From Gemmata massiliana (lineage in GTDB: Bacteria; Planctomycetota; Planctomycetia; Gemmatales; Gemmataceae), in contig NZ_LR593886.1 in the NCBI RefSeq assembly GCF_901538265.1, positions 1,674,001-1,738,000 of the forward strand: a stretch of DNA of 64,000 nucleotides, in the 5' to 3' direction. Below are positions 51,672 through 59,796 of this stretch, piece by piece; the stretch's first letter is position 1; every line of letters starts with the position of its first letter. A model generated the notes under the pieces. The model did no database searches. It saw only the letters and a list, made by a program, of their open reading frames with translations, and was not told the DNA's origin. The position numbers were made by a program, and so were the translations under genes.

Positions 51672-51881
51672 ATGGTGACCGTGAAAGACCAAATTGACCT
51701 GCCCGTGATGCGCCGGATGGTAACGCGCTCCGAACTGGCGCAGATGATCGGGGTGAGCTTGGACACGATTGATAGGCGCCGGGCAGACCTGCCCCCGGCC
51801 GTTCGGATCGGGAGACAACTTTTCTGGAACCGCGAAGTGGTAGACGAGTTCCTTCGCGGCGAGCGACGAGTTGCGACCTGA
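51672..51881 (+). CDS. AlpA/excisionase-like DNA-binding protein
   Basis: A 69-residue protein. MVTRSELAQMIGVSLDTIDR followed by LPPAVRIGRQLFWNREVVDE is a MerR/AlpA-type winged helix as in excisionases: helix-turn-helix, then P..R.G....W....V. Probably directs excision or controls the integrase. A terminator hairpin follows seven bases after the stop. Confidence 0.78.
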   Translation: MVTVKDQIDLPVMRRMVTRSELAQMIGVSLDTIDRRRADLPPAVRIGRQLFWNREVVDEFLRGERRVAT

Positions 51882-51887
51882 AAACGA

Positions 51888-51919
51888 GCACACCCCGCGG
51901 CGCCAACCGCGGGGTGTGC
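51888..51919 (+). terminator. Hairpin after the excisionase-like gene
   Basis: GCACACCCCGCGG (51888-51900) pairs perfectly with 51907-51919 around a 6-base loop. Confidence 0.7.
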
Positions 51920-51988
51920 ATTGATCGAACGGTGGTAATCCCCGAAACCCGCGCCGGGCGCAAACCGGCGTACCAGCCATGAAAGGTA

Positions 51989-52261
51989 ATGTTCGGTGAT
52001 CTAATGTCTAAATTAGCCCTCCCGTGTCCTTCTGTCAAGCGCAACTTAACGCCGATCCGTTCGGCGCCGGACCGGTTCGTGTTCGTGAACGCGGAACAGG
52101 CCGCGTACCTCCGCGGTGAACTCCTGCGTCGTCTCGCCGCGCTCAGGCCCGGCAGGGGCGCCTCGAACGTCGGGCTCACACCGCACTGGCGCCTCGAAGA
52201 GATCCGCCAGTTGGAGCAGCTCTGCGATCGCCTGGGCGAAGCCGCGGAGGTGCGCCCGTGA
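51989..52261 (+). CDS. Small helical hypothetical protein
   Basis: A 90-residue protein (85 if the ATG at 52004 is used; neither has a clear ribosome-binding site). FVNAEQAAYLRGELLRRLAA and HWRLEEIRQLEQLCDRLGEA are amphipathic helices. It overlaps the following replication gene by four bases (GTGA), so translation is probably coupled. Function unknown. Confidence 0.55.
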   Translation: MFGDLMSKLALPCPSVKRNLTPIRSAPDRFVFVNAEQAAYLRGELLRRLAALRPGRGASNVGLTPHWRLEEIRQLEQLCDRLGEAAEVRP

Positions 52262-53185
52262 TCGCGTACCCCAGTCGCCCGTCGCACTTCGCGCACAAGT
52301 ACTGCCGACTGCTGTTCAAGCAGTGCGTCGCCAACGAGATCGGCCCGGAAGGGTGCTGGCTCCTGACGGTGATCGCGCACACCGAGGACGCGCGCCACTA
52401 CAAGGGCGCCGTCACGTTCTTCAATCTCCAGTTGGCCCCGCTGGTTGGGTTGGGTTCCGCTGACGCACTGGACCGGGTGCGCAAGAGGTGTGTCGCGGCC
52501 GGCTGGGTTGGGTTCCGCTGACGCACTGGACCGGGTGCGCAAGAGGTGTGTCGCGGCCGGCTGGCTGCACTACGAACCCGGCGCCAAGGGCGTCGCGGGC
52601 CGGTATTGGGTCACGGTCCCGGACCAGTGCGCGGACCTGGGAGACGGTCCGACCGACGAGAACCAGAGCGACTACGAGGAGGTTATCCCCGCGGATACTA
52701 CCGCGAAAATGCGGACGAATCCAAGAAGCAAGTGCGGAACAATCCGCGAAGAAAGTGCGGAACATTCTTCCCTATCCCTGACCCCATCCCTTTTCGCGGA
52801 CGTTCCGCCCGCGGCACCGACTCCGGAGCGGAAGGCGAAGAAGCCCGCGAAGGAAAAGAAACCCCGTCCCTGCAACCCGCTGTTCGACGCGCTGGTCGAA
52901 GTCACCGGTTCCGATCCGGTGGTGAACGGCAGGTACGTCGGCAGGGTCGCATCACTGCTCGCGTCCGCGTCCCCGCCGTACACGCCCGGCGAGGTTCACG
53001 ACTTCGCACGGGACTGGCGACTGCTGCTCCCGTGGGCAAAGCCGACCGAACACCCGCGCCTCACGCTGGGGATCATCGAAAAGCATCTGCCCCAGCTCCG
53101 GGCCGTGAAGCCCTTGAGCCGGCCGTCTCAGCAGTTCAGTCCGCCACCTGATTTTGACATCCAGCCAATGGAGCTGACACCATGA
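52258..53185 (+). pseudogene. Replication-initiator-like gene broken by a 58-bp duplication
   Basis: The first part (52258 on, GTG start) reads HKYCRLLFKQCVANEIGPEG, WLLTVIAHTEDARHYKGAVT and LVGLGSADALDRVRKRCVAA, a winged-helix-like pattern of phage replication proteins, then hits a stop at 52519-52521. The rest continues in another frame (LHYEPGAKGVAGRYWVTVPD) to 53185. The break is a tandem duplication of 58 bases, not a multiple of three; with one copy the two parts join in frame to about 289 residues. The end overlaps the DnaB start by four bases, as in phage dnaB-partner pairs. The middle is Pro/Lys-rich. Confidence 0.75.
52447..52562 (+). repeat. 58-bp perfect tandem duplication
   Basis: Positions 52447-52504 and 52505-52562 are identical; the identity extends one base to the left and two to the right. 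It falls within the replication gene and shifts its frame by one base. Four copies would restore the frame, as would one. Confidence 0.95.
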
Positions 53186-54510
53186 GTGAACTGCCCGTAC
53201 CCCCGCGGAATCACGCGGCCGAATGCGCCGTTCTCGGGGGCATTCTCCGCGACCCAGAATCCCTGCACGATGTACTCGCGGCCGTCCGCCCGGAGGCGTT
53301 CTACCTCGACGCGCACCGCCGCATCCTGACCGCGATCGTGGGCCTCGTGGACCGGGGCATTCCGGTTGACCTCGTGACGCTGTTCGAGGAACTGAAGCGC
53401 CGCGGACACGTCGAGGACGTGGGCGGCAGCGCGTACTTGGTCGGGTTGTGGGAGACGACCCCGACCGCCGCGAACGTCGTGTACCACGCGAAACTCGTTC
53501 ACGAGGCGTTTCAGCTCCGGGGGCTGATCCACGCGGCCAACGAGATCCTCCGCGACGCCTACAACCCGACCGGGCCGGCGGCCGAACTACTCGCGACCGC
53601 TGAGCAAAAACTGTTCGTGCTCAACGCGGACGTAACCGCGGACGCCGAACCCCGGTCCGTCGGCGCGGTGGCGCAAGAGTGCCTCGACGCGATCGACGAG
53701 CGCATCGCGTCGGGTTCGTCCCTCGCGGGCCTGTCCGTCGGGTATCCCGACCTCGACCACGTAACCGGCGGTCTCCGCGGTGGCGATCTGCTCGTTCTCG
53801 GGGCGCGTCCGAGTCTCGGCAAAACGGCGCTGTCGCTCAATATCGCGGAGCGCGTGGCGGCGGCCGGCAACCCGGTGCTGTTCTTCTCGCTGGAGATGCG
53901 GGCGCGGGAGATCACGGACCGGCTCCTGTCGATGCGGTCCGGTGTCCCCATGAGCAAGATGGCCCGCGCGAAGGATCTGGGCAAAGGCGACCTCGACGCG
54001 CTGTTCCGGGCCGGAACCGGGTCGAACTCCGCGCTCGGTGCGTTGCCGCTGTACATCGAAGACACGCCGAACGTGACCGCGGCCCGGATTTCGACGGTCG
54101 CGCGCCGGGCGTGCCGCAAGTACGGTATCGGGCTCATCGTGGTGGATTACCTGGGACTGATCCGGCCCGAAGACGCGCGGGCGAACCGGTCTCAGCAAAT
54201 CGGGGACATTGCCCTGCGCATGAAGAACCTCGCGCGGTCCCTCGACGTTCCCGTGATTCTGCTCTCCCAACTCAACCGCGATCTCGAACACGCGAAGCGC
54301 CGGCCCCAGCTCTCGGACCTGCGCGAGAGCGGCGACATTGAAGCGCACGCGGACCTCGTGTTCCTGCTCCACCGAGAACCGGACCTCCCCGCGTCCGATC
54401 CGGTCTGGCCCGTCGATGTGGTCGTCGCGAAGCAACGCAACGGTCCGACCGGCGACGTGCGGCTCAGCTACCGGCGCCCGGTTCTGCGGTTCGAGAACGC
54501 CGGATTCTGA
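53182..54510 (+). CDS. dnaB: DnaB-type replicative helicase
   Basis: A 442-residue DnaB-family helicase. The N-terminal helical domain (AECAVLGGILRDPESLHDVL, DVGGSAYLVGLWETTPTAAN) is followed by the RecA-like domain: Walker A ARPSLGKTALSLNIAE at about 210, a Walker B-like LIVVDYLGLIRP near 320, and the LLSQLNRDLEHAKRRPQLSD/LRESGDIEAHADLVFLLHR block. It unwinds DNA at the fork as a hexamer. The overlap with the preceding gene suggests that protein loads it. Host-like GC content; this is the element's own copy. Confidence 0.93.
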   Translation: MSELPVPPRNHAAECAVLGGILRDPESLHDVLAAVRPEAFYLDAHRRILTAIVGLVDRGIPVDLVTLFEELKRRGHVEDVGGSAYLVGLWETTPTAANVVYHAKLVHEAFQLRGLIHAANEILRDAYNPTGPAAELLATAEQKLFVLNADVTADAEPRSVGAVAQECLDAIDERIASGSSLAGLSVGYPDLDHVTGGLRGGDLLVLGARPSLGKTALSLNIAERVAAAGNPVLFFSLEMRAREITDRLLSMRSGVPMSKMARAKDLGKGDLDALFRAGTGSNSALGALPLYIEDTPNVTAARISTVARRACRKYGIGLIVVDYLGLIRPEDARANRSQQIGDIALRMKNLARSLDVPVILLSQLNRDLEHAKRRPQLSDLRESGDIEAHADLVFLLHREPDLPASDPVWPVDVVVAKQRNGPTGDVRLSYRRPVLRFENAGF

Positions 54511-54593
54511 ACTGCCGCAATCGGACAGGATCGGGGTGGCGCGGGACACCTGATGTTACTGCCGCGAACCGCGGTGATCTCTGGAGTCTCATC

Positions 54594-55661
54594 GTGATCA
54601 CGATCCCCGAATCGGGCGACAACACCCGAACCACGAGCGACCCGACCGCACTCGATACCGCCGCGGTCGCGAAGCGCCTCAACTGTCACGTCATCACCGT
54701 GCGCCGGCTCCTGGCCGCGGGGCGATTCCCCCGCCCGTTCTCCGTGGGCGCGCGTCCGCGGTGGAGGGCCGCGGATATCGACCGCTGGATCGAGGCGGGC
54801 GGGAGCACGGGGCCGAAGATCGAGTACCGAAGCGGGTCCATCGGGGGCGAGTGCCGCCACGCGAACCGGCGCCCCAGCGTCCGCACCGAAGGGGGCAAGC
54901 GGGTTCTCGTGGGTTACGGCGCGGTGTTCTACGTACCCGACGATCCCGCTACCGAATACGAACTGGCGCCGGACCTCTGGGAGCGCATCAACCCGGACGC
55001 CTTCACGCGCACCCTGCGCACCCGCCCCGACGTGGTGTGCTGTCAGGACCACGATACGGCGCGCCTCTTGGGTCGAACCGCATCGGGCACACTCCGGCTC
55101 ACGGTGGACAAGGTCGGACTGCGGTACGAGGTCGATCTGCCCGACACGCCCACGGGCAATGAGGTTTACGAATTGGCCCGACGCGGTGACCTGAACGGCT
55201 CCTCGTTCTCGTTCGCGCCCAACAAGTCGGAGCGGTACACGGAGGGCGATCGGAACTTTATCGAGCGCATGGACCTGGAACTGTACGAACTCGGACCGGT
55301 CTCGATCCCGGCCTACTCGGGAACGACCGCGGGACTGATGAACACCCCGCCCGAACGGAGTAGTGGCCGGTCCGACCCGCGGTCCGACCCGCGCGCCGAT
55401 CAGGACGCAATCGCGGTGCAACTGGCGCTGATGCGAATGGACGAGGACGAGCGCGAGGTTTCCCGTCCGGCTCCACTCAGCCCGCGCGCCCGTGAGATGT
55501 CGGCGCTATCGGCGCAATGCCGGCGGATCGCGTCGGAGTGCGACCAGGAACGCATCGCAGCCGTTCTCCGGTCCGACGGACGGCGCCCGGTGCGATCGGA
55601 GGAGTCGGAGATGCGCTGCTTCTATTGCGGCGAAGACGAGTTAGACGGGTGCTTTTGCTGA
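54594..55661 (+). CDS. Fusion: AlpA/excisionase-type HTH plus HK97-type prohead protease
   Basis: A 355-residue protein with a GTG start (GGAG upstream). Residues about 20-67 are a helix-turn-helix of the AlpA/excisionase type (DTAAVAKRLNCHVITVRRLL, FSVGARPRWRAADIDRW). From about 85 to 245 a prohead protease follows: VLVGYGAVFYVPDDPAT, catalytic His in CCQDHDTARLLGRT, and catalytic Ser in GDLNGSSFSFAP, with YELGPVSIPAYSGT closing the domain. The last 17 residues are a Cys cluster (MRCFYCGEDELDGCFC). HTH and protease are normally separate proteins. No capsid gene is nearby, so its substrate is unclear. Confidence 0.82.
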   Translation: MITIPESGDNTRTTSDPTALDTAAVAKRLNCHVITVRRLLAAGRFPRPFSVGARPRWRAADIDRWIEAGGSTGPKIEYRSGSIGGECRHANRRPSVRTEGGKRVLVGYGAVFYVPDDPATEYELAPDLWERINPDAFTRTLRTRPDVVCCQDHDTARLLGRTASGTLRLTVDKVGLRYEVDLPDTPTGNEVYELARRGDLNGSSFSFAPNKSERYTEGDRNFIERMDLELYELGPVSIPAYSGTTAGLMNTPPERSSGRSDPRSDPRADQDAIAVQLALMRMDEDEREVSRPAPLSPRAREMSALSAQCRRIASECDQERIAAVLRSDGRRPVRSEESEMRCFYCGEDELDGCFC

Positions 55662-55725
55662 TCGACTGAGTGTCGGTCGGCACTGTGCTGACCGGCTTCG
55701 TGAACCTGGAACTTGTGGGGTACCC

Positions 55726-56547
55726 ATGACCGATACCGAACGTGACCTCGCGGCGATCGCGGCAGTGTTGAATGAACCCGAAGAACGGCCAGAACCGGCA
55801 CCGAGATCCCGTTCCCGAAGCGCGGGGCGGAGGGCGGCCCCGGTACGGGTGGCCGCAACGACGGACCTCGACGATGGCGACGACGGTGAAGTAATCGACG
55901 ATGGCGGCGATCTCGATCTGAACGCGCCTGTGATCTCTCCACCTCGCTCATTCGCGGGCGAAGGGTTGCCGGACCTCGAAATTGTGCCGGGAGTGCAGTC
56001 GGCTCGCGCGGCTGAAGCGGGGATCGCTGAGAAGCGCAAGGTGCTGGCGGAAGCGAAGGCCACTCTGCTCACGGAACTGAAGCTCCCGGCGAGCGCGACG
56101 GAACGCGATCTCGATAAGCGGCAGGTGGCTTTAATCGTCGCAGGTGCGGACGAAACGGAGATCGAGAAGCTCCGCGCCACGTACAAGCGCGAGCAGTTGC
56201 TAACCCAGGCCGCGAACGAGGCCGCAGGCGCCACGCGGAAGGCGCTGGATCAAGCGCGGAATGCGCTCGCGGAAGAGGCCGAAGCGAAGCTGTATGTGCC
56301 GGCGCTGCGCGATGCAGCGACGAAGTACCTCGAATTCCTAGTGGCTGGTCAGCGCGTGCTGGAAATCTCTGAGCAACTCGGACGCGCCGGCATGCGTCGA
56401 TATGCGACTTCGTTCGCGGCGGGGGAAGTCCCCTGCGACCGGCGCGACATCGGGGCCATCTGGCAAATCGCCGCTGATCTGGTGCGGCGGGGCGCGTTAA
56501 CCGCGGAGGAGATCGAGGCGGCGCTCCCAGGCGCCATGCCCGGTTGA
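55726..56547 (+). CDS. Coiled-coil, scaffold-like protein
   Basis: A 273-residue protein. The first 90 residues are acidic and disordered (DLDDGDDGEVIDDGGDLDL); from about 90 to 210 it is a long charged coiled coil (AEAGIAEKRKVLAEAKATLL, ERDLDKRQVALIVAG, ATYKREQLLTQAANEAAGA), and the C-terminus is a short globular helix bundle. Position after the protease and the helical content resemble phage scaffold proteins, but no family is recognised. Confidence 0.6.
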   Translation: MTDTERDLAAIAAVLNEPEERPEPAPRSRSRSAGRRAAPVRVAATTDLDDGDDGEVIDDGGDLDLNAPVISPPRSFAGEGLPDLEIVPGVQSARAAEAGIAEKRKVLAEAKATLLTELKLPASATERDLDKRQVALIVAGADETEIEKLRATYKREQLLTQAANEAAGATRKALDQARNALAEEAEAKLYVPALRDAATKYLEFLVAGQRVLEISEQLGRAGMRRYATSFAAGEVPCDRRDIGAIWQIAADLVRRGALTAEEIEAALPGAMPG

Positions 56548-56617
56548 GTAGTTCGTCCACACCCGGCGCCGGTGAGTGCCGGCGCCTCCCTCTTTCGCCC
56601 GAACCCAAAGGCTTCCG

Positions 56618-57001
56618 ATGCCCGCGAACAACTTAACCGCAACGATGACGATGGAAGGAGACTTCCAGCCGCGCCACTCTGTTCAGGCGACGGACGGAGT
56701 CATTACGCAATGCTCCGGGACCGTCTCCATCACGAAGGCGACCGCGGCCGCCCTCACGATCGCGAACCCGGTCGCGGGCCGACGCGACCCGCTCGGCGGC
56801 GATGACGGGCAGGAGTTGACGATCCTCTCCGAAACCGCTGCGGCTCACACACTCTCGAACGCGGGCGGCGCCGGGTTCAACGACGGAGGCACCGCGACGG
56901 ACCTCGCCACGTTCGGCGGCGCGAAGGGCGACAACATCGTGCTGATCGCCCGCAATGGCCGGTGGTGGGTGAAGAGTCGCGTGAACGTCACGTTGTCCTG
57001 A
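56618..57001 (+). CDS. Small beta-rich protein, possible decoration/structural protein
   Basis: A 127-residue protein of Thr/Ala/Gly-rich beta sequence (NLTATMTMEGDFQPRHSVQA, GQELTILSETAAAHTLSNAG, KGDNIVLIARNGRWWVKSRV). Similar Thr/Gly-rich small proteins occur in virion surfaces. The ATG at 56618 is chosen because upstream residues look untranslated. No family named. Confidence 0.55.
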   Translation: MPANNLTATMTMEGDFQPRHSVQATDGVITQCSGTVSITKATAAALTIANPVAGRRDPLGGDDGQELTILSETAAAHTLSNAGGAGFNDGGTATDLATFGGAKGDNIVLIARNGRWWVKSRVNVTLS

Positions 57002-57057
57002 TCCACATCCCGCGCCGGCGCTGGTCGGCGCATTCTCTAATTCTCTCGGAGGCCAGC

Positions 57058-57363
57058 ATGACCAAAGCCGACGCGATTGCCGCGCTGAAGAAGAAGCCCG
57101 TCGCGGTCACCGTGGGCGACGTGACCGTGTTCGTGAAGCCCCTCACGATTGCGGGTAAAGAACAGTTCGCCGCGTGGCGCCAGGGTAACCCCAACGCCGG
57201 TGTCGTGGCGCCCTTGCTCGCCGCGTCCCTGTGCGACGATACCGGCGCGCTGCTGTTCGCCGGTCCTGAAGAGGTCGCAGACCTCGACGCCGATCTGTCG
57301 GACAAGGTGTGCAACACGATCCTCGACATCAACGGAATGCGAGCGCCGGACGCTCCTGAGTGA
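57058..57363 (+). CDS. Phage tail-assembly-chaperone-like protein
   Basis: A 101-residue protein. VTVGDVTVFVKPLTIAGKEQ followed by VVAPLLAASLCDDTGALLF and DLDADLSDKVCNTILDING is the pattern of tail-assembly chaperones of siphophages (V-x-V-x-L, then L...C...G, then a helix). They hold the tape-measure protein during tail assembly. It lies directly upstream of the tape-measure-like gene, as expected. Confidence 0.75.
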   Translation: MTKADAIAALKKKPVAVTVGDVTVFVKPLTIAGKEQFAAWRQGNPNAGVVAPLLAASLCDDTGALLFAGPEEVADLDADLSDKVCNTILDINGMRAPDAPE

Positions 57364-57426
57364 TCCGCTCCATCCCGCGCCGGCACCCGTCGGCGCGGCT
57401 CCCTCACATCGAACTGCGAGTCATGA

Positions 57427-58764
57427 ATGGCAACGAACGTAATCGGAACCGGCGCGGTTGTTTTGACGGCGAACGCAGACGGGCTATTGGCCGGCACGAA
57501 GAAGGCTGAGAAGGCCGTCGATTCGTGGGCGGCGCGCACCCGGCTGGCGGCCGGGAAAGCCGCGAGCGCGATCGGCGGAAAGATCAGCGGCGGCGCGAAC
57601 GAAGTGTTCGGGACGCTGAAGGATAGCGCGAAGGAACAGGTCGTCGGTATCGCCAAGGAAGGCGCGCAGGCGTTCGTGCGGTGGTACACGGGCGCCGAAG
57701 GTTTGAACCGCATGCTCGCGGGAACCGAGCGCACGTTGCAGCAGATCGGCGACCAAATCGACCGAATCACGGCGGCCCGAATGGAGGCCGTCGACGCCTG
57801 GGTGCGCCCGAAGGATATCGCCTCGTCGCTGGATGTGGAGATCAAACGCGGAGAAGCGGAGAAGGAACGGCTCCTCGCGCTCATCCAAACCGCGGAGGAT
57901 GAAAAGCAGAAGTTGGAGGAGTTCAGCTTCCGCAACACCGGGCTTCGCGTGGCCGGGAACCTGGACCGGTTTCAGGGCGCCGCGGACGCAACGGTTCAGG
58001 CGTACCGCGATCAACTGAACAAGCTGAACAGCCGGCTGTTCGATATGTCGGACCGTCGCGGGCGCATCCTGAACCCGGACCGCGACCCGGCGAAGATCGG
58101 CGAACTCAACCGGCTGATCGACACCACCGAGCGCCAGATTGCTGCAATGGGCAAGGCCGAAGAGAAGATTAAAGCGCTCGAAATGGCGGCCGATGGGTTC
58201 AGCAAGAATCAGATCGCGTCGTTCGAGCACTACGCCGAGAAGCTCAAGAAAACGACCGAAGGCTTCGAGTACGTCGCGAACGCAGTCGGGATGGGCGCCG
58301 GGATCGTCTTCGGGGCCGACGCGGACAAGTTCAAAGAGGTCACGGACGCGATCAAGAAACAGGGCGAGACGTTGGGGTTCACGGCGAACCAACTGCAACT
58401 GTACGACCTCAAAGCCCAGGGGTTTGCGGACCGCCAGTTACGAGACATTCAGAAACTTCAGGACGCCACCGAAGCCCTCGTGAACACGTACACCGTCGCG
58501 GCGTCGATCGTGGGCGGGGTGAAGGACGCCAAGGCTGACACCTCCGGCCCGTACCTCGCGGGCGCCGCGGTTGGTGGTTCCGTCGAAGCGTATTCCAAAG
58601 TCGCGAACTTCCGCGCGGGGAATGCGGTCGCGGGGAACGGGATCTCCGACAGTCCGGTTCAGGTAAACAAGGAAGTGCTCAAGGTCTCGAAGGAGCAAGC
58701 CCGCAAACTGCAAAGACTCATCGACATCCTTGATCGGGGCCAAGTCCTCAAGGTGGTCACGTGA
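57427..58764 (+). CDS. Short tape-measure-like protein
   Basis: A 445-residue, helical, Ala/Lys-rich protein. The start (GTGAVVLTANADGLLAGTKK, AEKAVDSWAARTRLAAGKAA) is the classic opening of tape-measure proteins; the middle has long charged coiled coils (KRGEAEKERLLALIQTAEDE, AMGKAEEKIKALEMAADGF). At 445 residues it is much shorter than usual siphophage tape measures, which set tail length, so a very short tail or a non-virion use is possible. It is followed by a second chaperone-like gene overlapping its stop. Confidence 0.7.
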   Translation: MATNVIGTGAVVLTANADGLLAGTKKAEKAVDSWAARTRLAAGKAASAIGGKISGGANEVFGTLKDSAKEQVVGIAKEGAQAFVRWYTGAEGLNRMLAGTERTLQQIGDQIDRITAARMEAVDAWVRPKDIASSLDVEIKRGEAEKERLLALIQTAEDEKQKLEEFSFRNTGLRVAGNLDRFQGAADATVQAYRDQLNKLNSRLFDMSDRRGRILNPDRDPAKIGELNRLIDTTERQIAAMGKAEEKIKALEMAADGFSKNQIASFEHYAEKLKKTTEGFEYVANAVGMGAGIVFGADADKFKEVTDAIKKQGETLGFTANQLQLYDLKAQGFADRQLRDIQKLQDATEALVNTYTVAASIVGGVKDAKADTSGPYLAGAAVGGSVEAYSKVANFRAGNAVAGNGISDSPVQVNKEVLKVSKEQARKLQRLIDILDRGQVLKVVT

Positions 58765-59135
58765 TGGACACGCTGAAGATGAGCGGCCCCGATTTCATGT
58801 CGTACATTCGGCGCGGGATGTCGGGGTTGGGGCTACCCGAATCGCCACGGATCACGAAAGCGGAAGTCGCGGGCCTCCAGTTCCACGTGCGCACACTGAC
58901 CGCCGAACAGTGGGCTGCGCTCCACCGGTTCCAGGAACGCAACCCCGCTGATGCGATCGGTCGAATGGTGCGACTGGTTGCCTTCGGGGTGTGCGACGCT
59001 GCAGGAGAACCGTTGCTCACCGTCGACGAGGTCCGCGAGTTCACGTGCGCGGTGGCGTTCGCGATCGCCGATCGGGTCGCGGTGGTGAACAAGCTCACCC
59101 CGTTCCTCCCGACCGTCGCACCAACTGCTCAGTGA
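58764..59135 (+). CDS. Second tail-chaperone-like protein
   Basis: A 123-residue protein whose ATG overlaps the stop of the tape-measure gene. LQFHVRTLTAEQWAALHRFQ, then RMVRLVAFGVCDAAGEPLLT and VDEVREFTCAVAFAIADRVA follow the same pattern as the chaperone at 57058 (strand, helix, C-D-x-x-G hairpin, helix). So the tape measure is flanked on both sides by related small proteins, unlike the usual overlap or frameshift pair. Confidence 0.65.
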   Translation: MDTLKMSGPDFMSYIRRGMSGLGLPESPRITKAEVAGLQFHVRTLTAEQWAALHRFQERNPADAIGRMVRLVAFGVCDAAGEPLLTVDEVREFTCAVAFAIADRVAVVNKLTPFLPTVAPTAQ

Positions 59136-59256
59136 CGATCGCCAGAATGACGGGTGGGGGGTATGGGGTCAAATTCTCCGACCCTCACCCCGGAAGACCC
59201 TTCCGCCCTGACGCAAAAACTCCCGCAGGTATCTGAAGGCATAGGAGGGGGGGATC

Positions 59257-59520
59257 GTGAGTCGTTCAGTCGAAAATCGTGCGTGTGCCCGGTGCGCTGG
59301 CCCGATCGTCCGTGTCCCCGCACGCGGCCCTCTCCCAACGTACTGCTCCCGCTCGTGCCGTTGGGCTGTGGGGCACGCAAGGGACAGCGACCGGCGCCGG
59401 GGTGAGCGTTCCGCGCTCGTGTGCGAGGGGTGCGGGGCCGGGTTCACGGGGGAGAAGCGGAAGAACCGGTTCTGCTCAACCGCGTGCGGGCAACGGTTGA
59501 GGAGGGCGAACGCGGTGTGA
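59257..59520 (+). CDS. Small protein with two zinc knuckles
   Basis: An 87-residue basic protein with a GTG start. Two C-x2-C...YCS-x2-C / FCS-x2-C knuckles are visible (CARCAGPIVR...YCSRSCRW and CEGCGAGFTGEK...FCSTACGQR), each with basic residues around it. The same kind of knuckle occurs once in the element A protein at 33446-33670. It may bind nucleic acid. A very long hairpin follows eleven bases after the stop. Confidence 0.6.
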   Translation: MSRSVENRACARCAGPIVRVPARGPLPTYCSRSCRWAVGHARDSDRRRGERSALVCEGCGAGFTGEKRKNRFCSTACGQRLRRANAV

Positions 59521-59531
59521 AATTTATCCCG

Positions 59532-59583
59532 GTAGGTACGCAATGCAGGCCGGGGAACTCCCCGGCCTGCATTGCGTACCTAC
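59532..59583 (+). terminator. 25-base perfect hairpin
   Basis: The arm 59532-59556 is the exact reverse complement of 59559-59583, separated by two bases (AC). It lies just after the zinc-knuckle gene at the end of the plus-strand cluster and probably stops transcription; however the T-run is missing, so a recombination or replication role cannot be excluded. Confidence 0.65.
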
Positions 59584-59796
59584 ACGAGAAAATACCCTAT
59601 TTACTCATTTCTGGATCCAGAGGTATGCCCCATCCCTTCGATCAACTCCCGCCACGTCCGCGGTTCACCGGGAAGCCGGCTTTTGATTGATTGGTACGAT
59701 TCTCCGTCGCATTTTTGGAGGCCGACATCACCGCGCCCTCCACAGCCCGCCTGTCGTGGTGGCGCACCTTTTTGATCGATGTCGGAGCGCGGGGTT

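Noticed and set aside
52755..52790. A copy of the dispersed motif in element B (TTCTTCCCTATCCCTGACC)
   Set aside because: It resembles only part of the motif, lacks the flanking CTAG and lies in coding sequence of a GC-rich gene; treated as chance.
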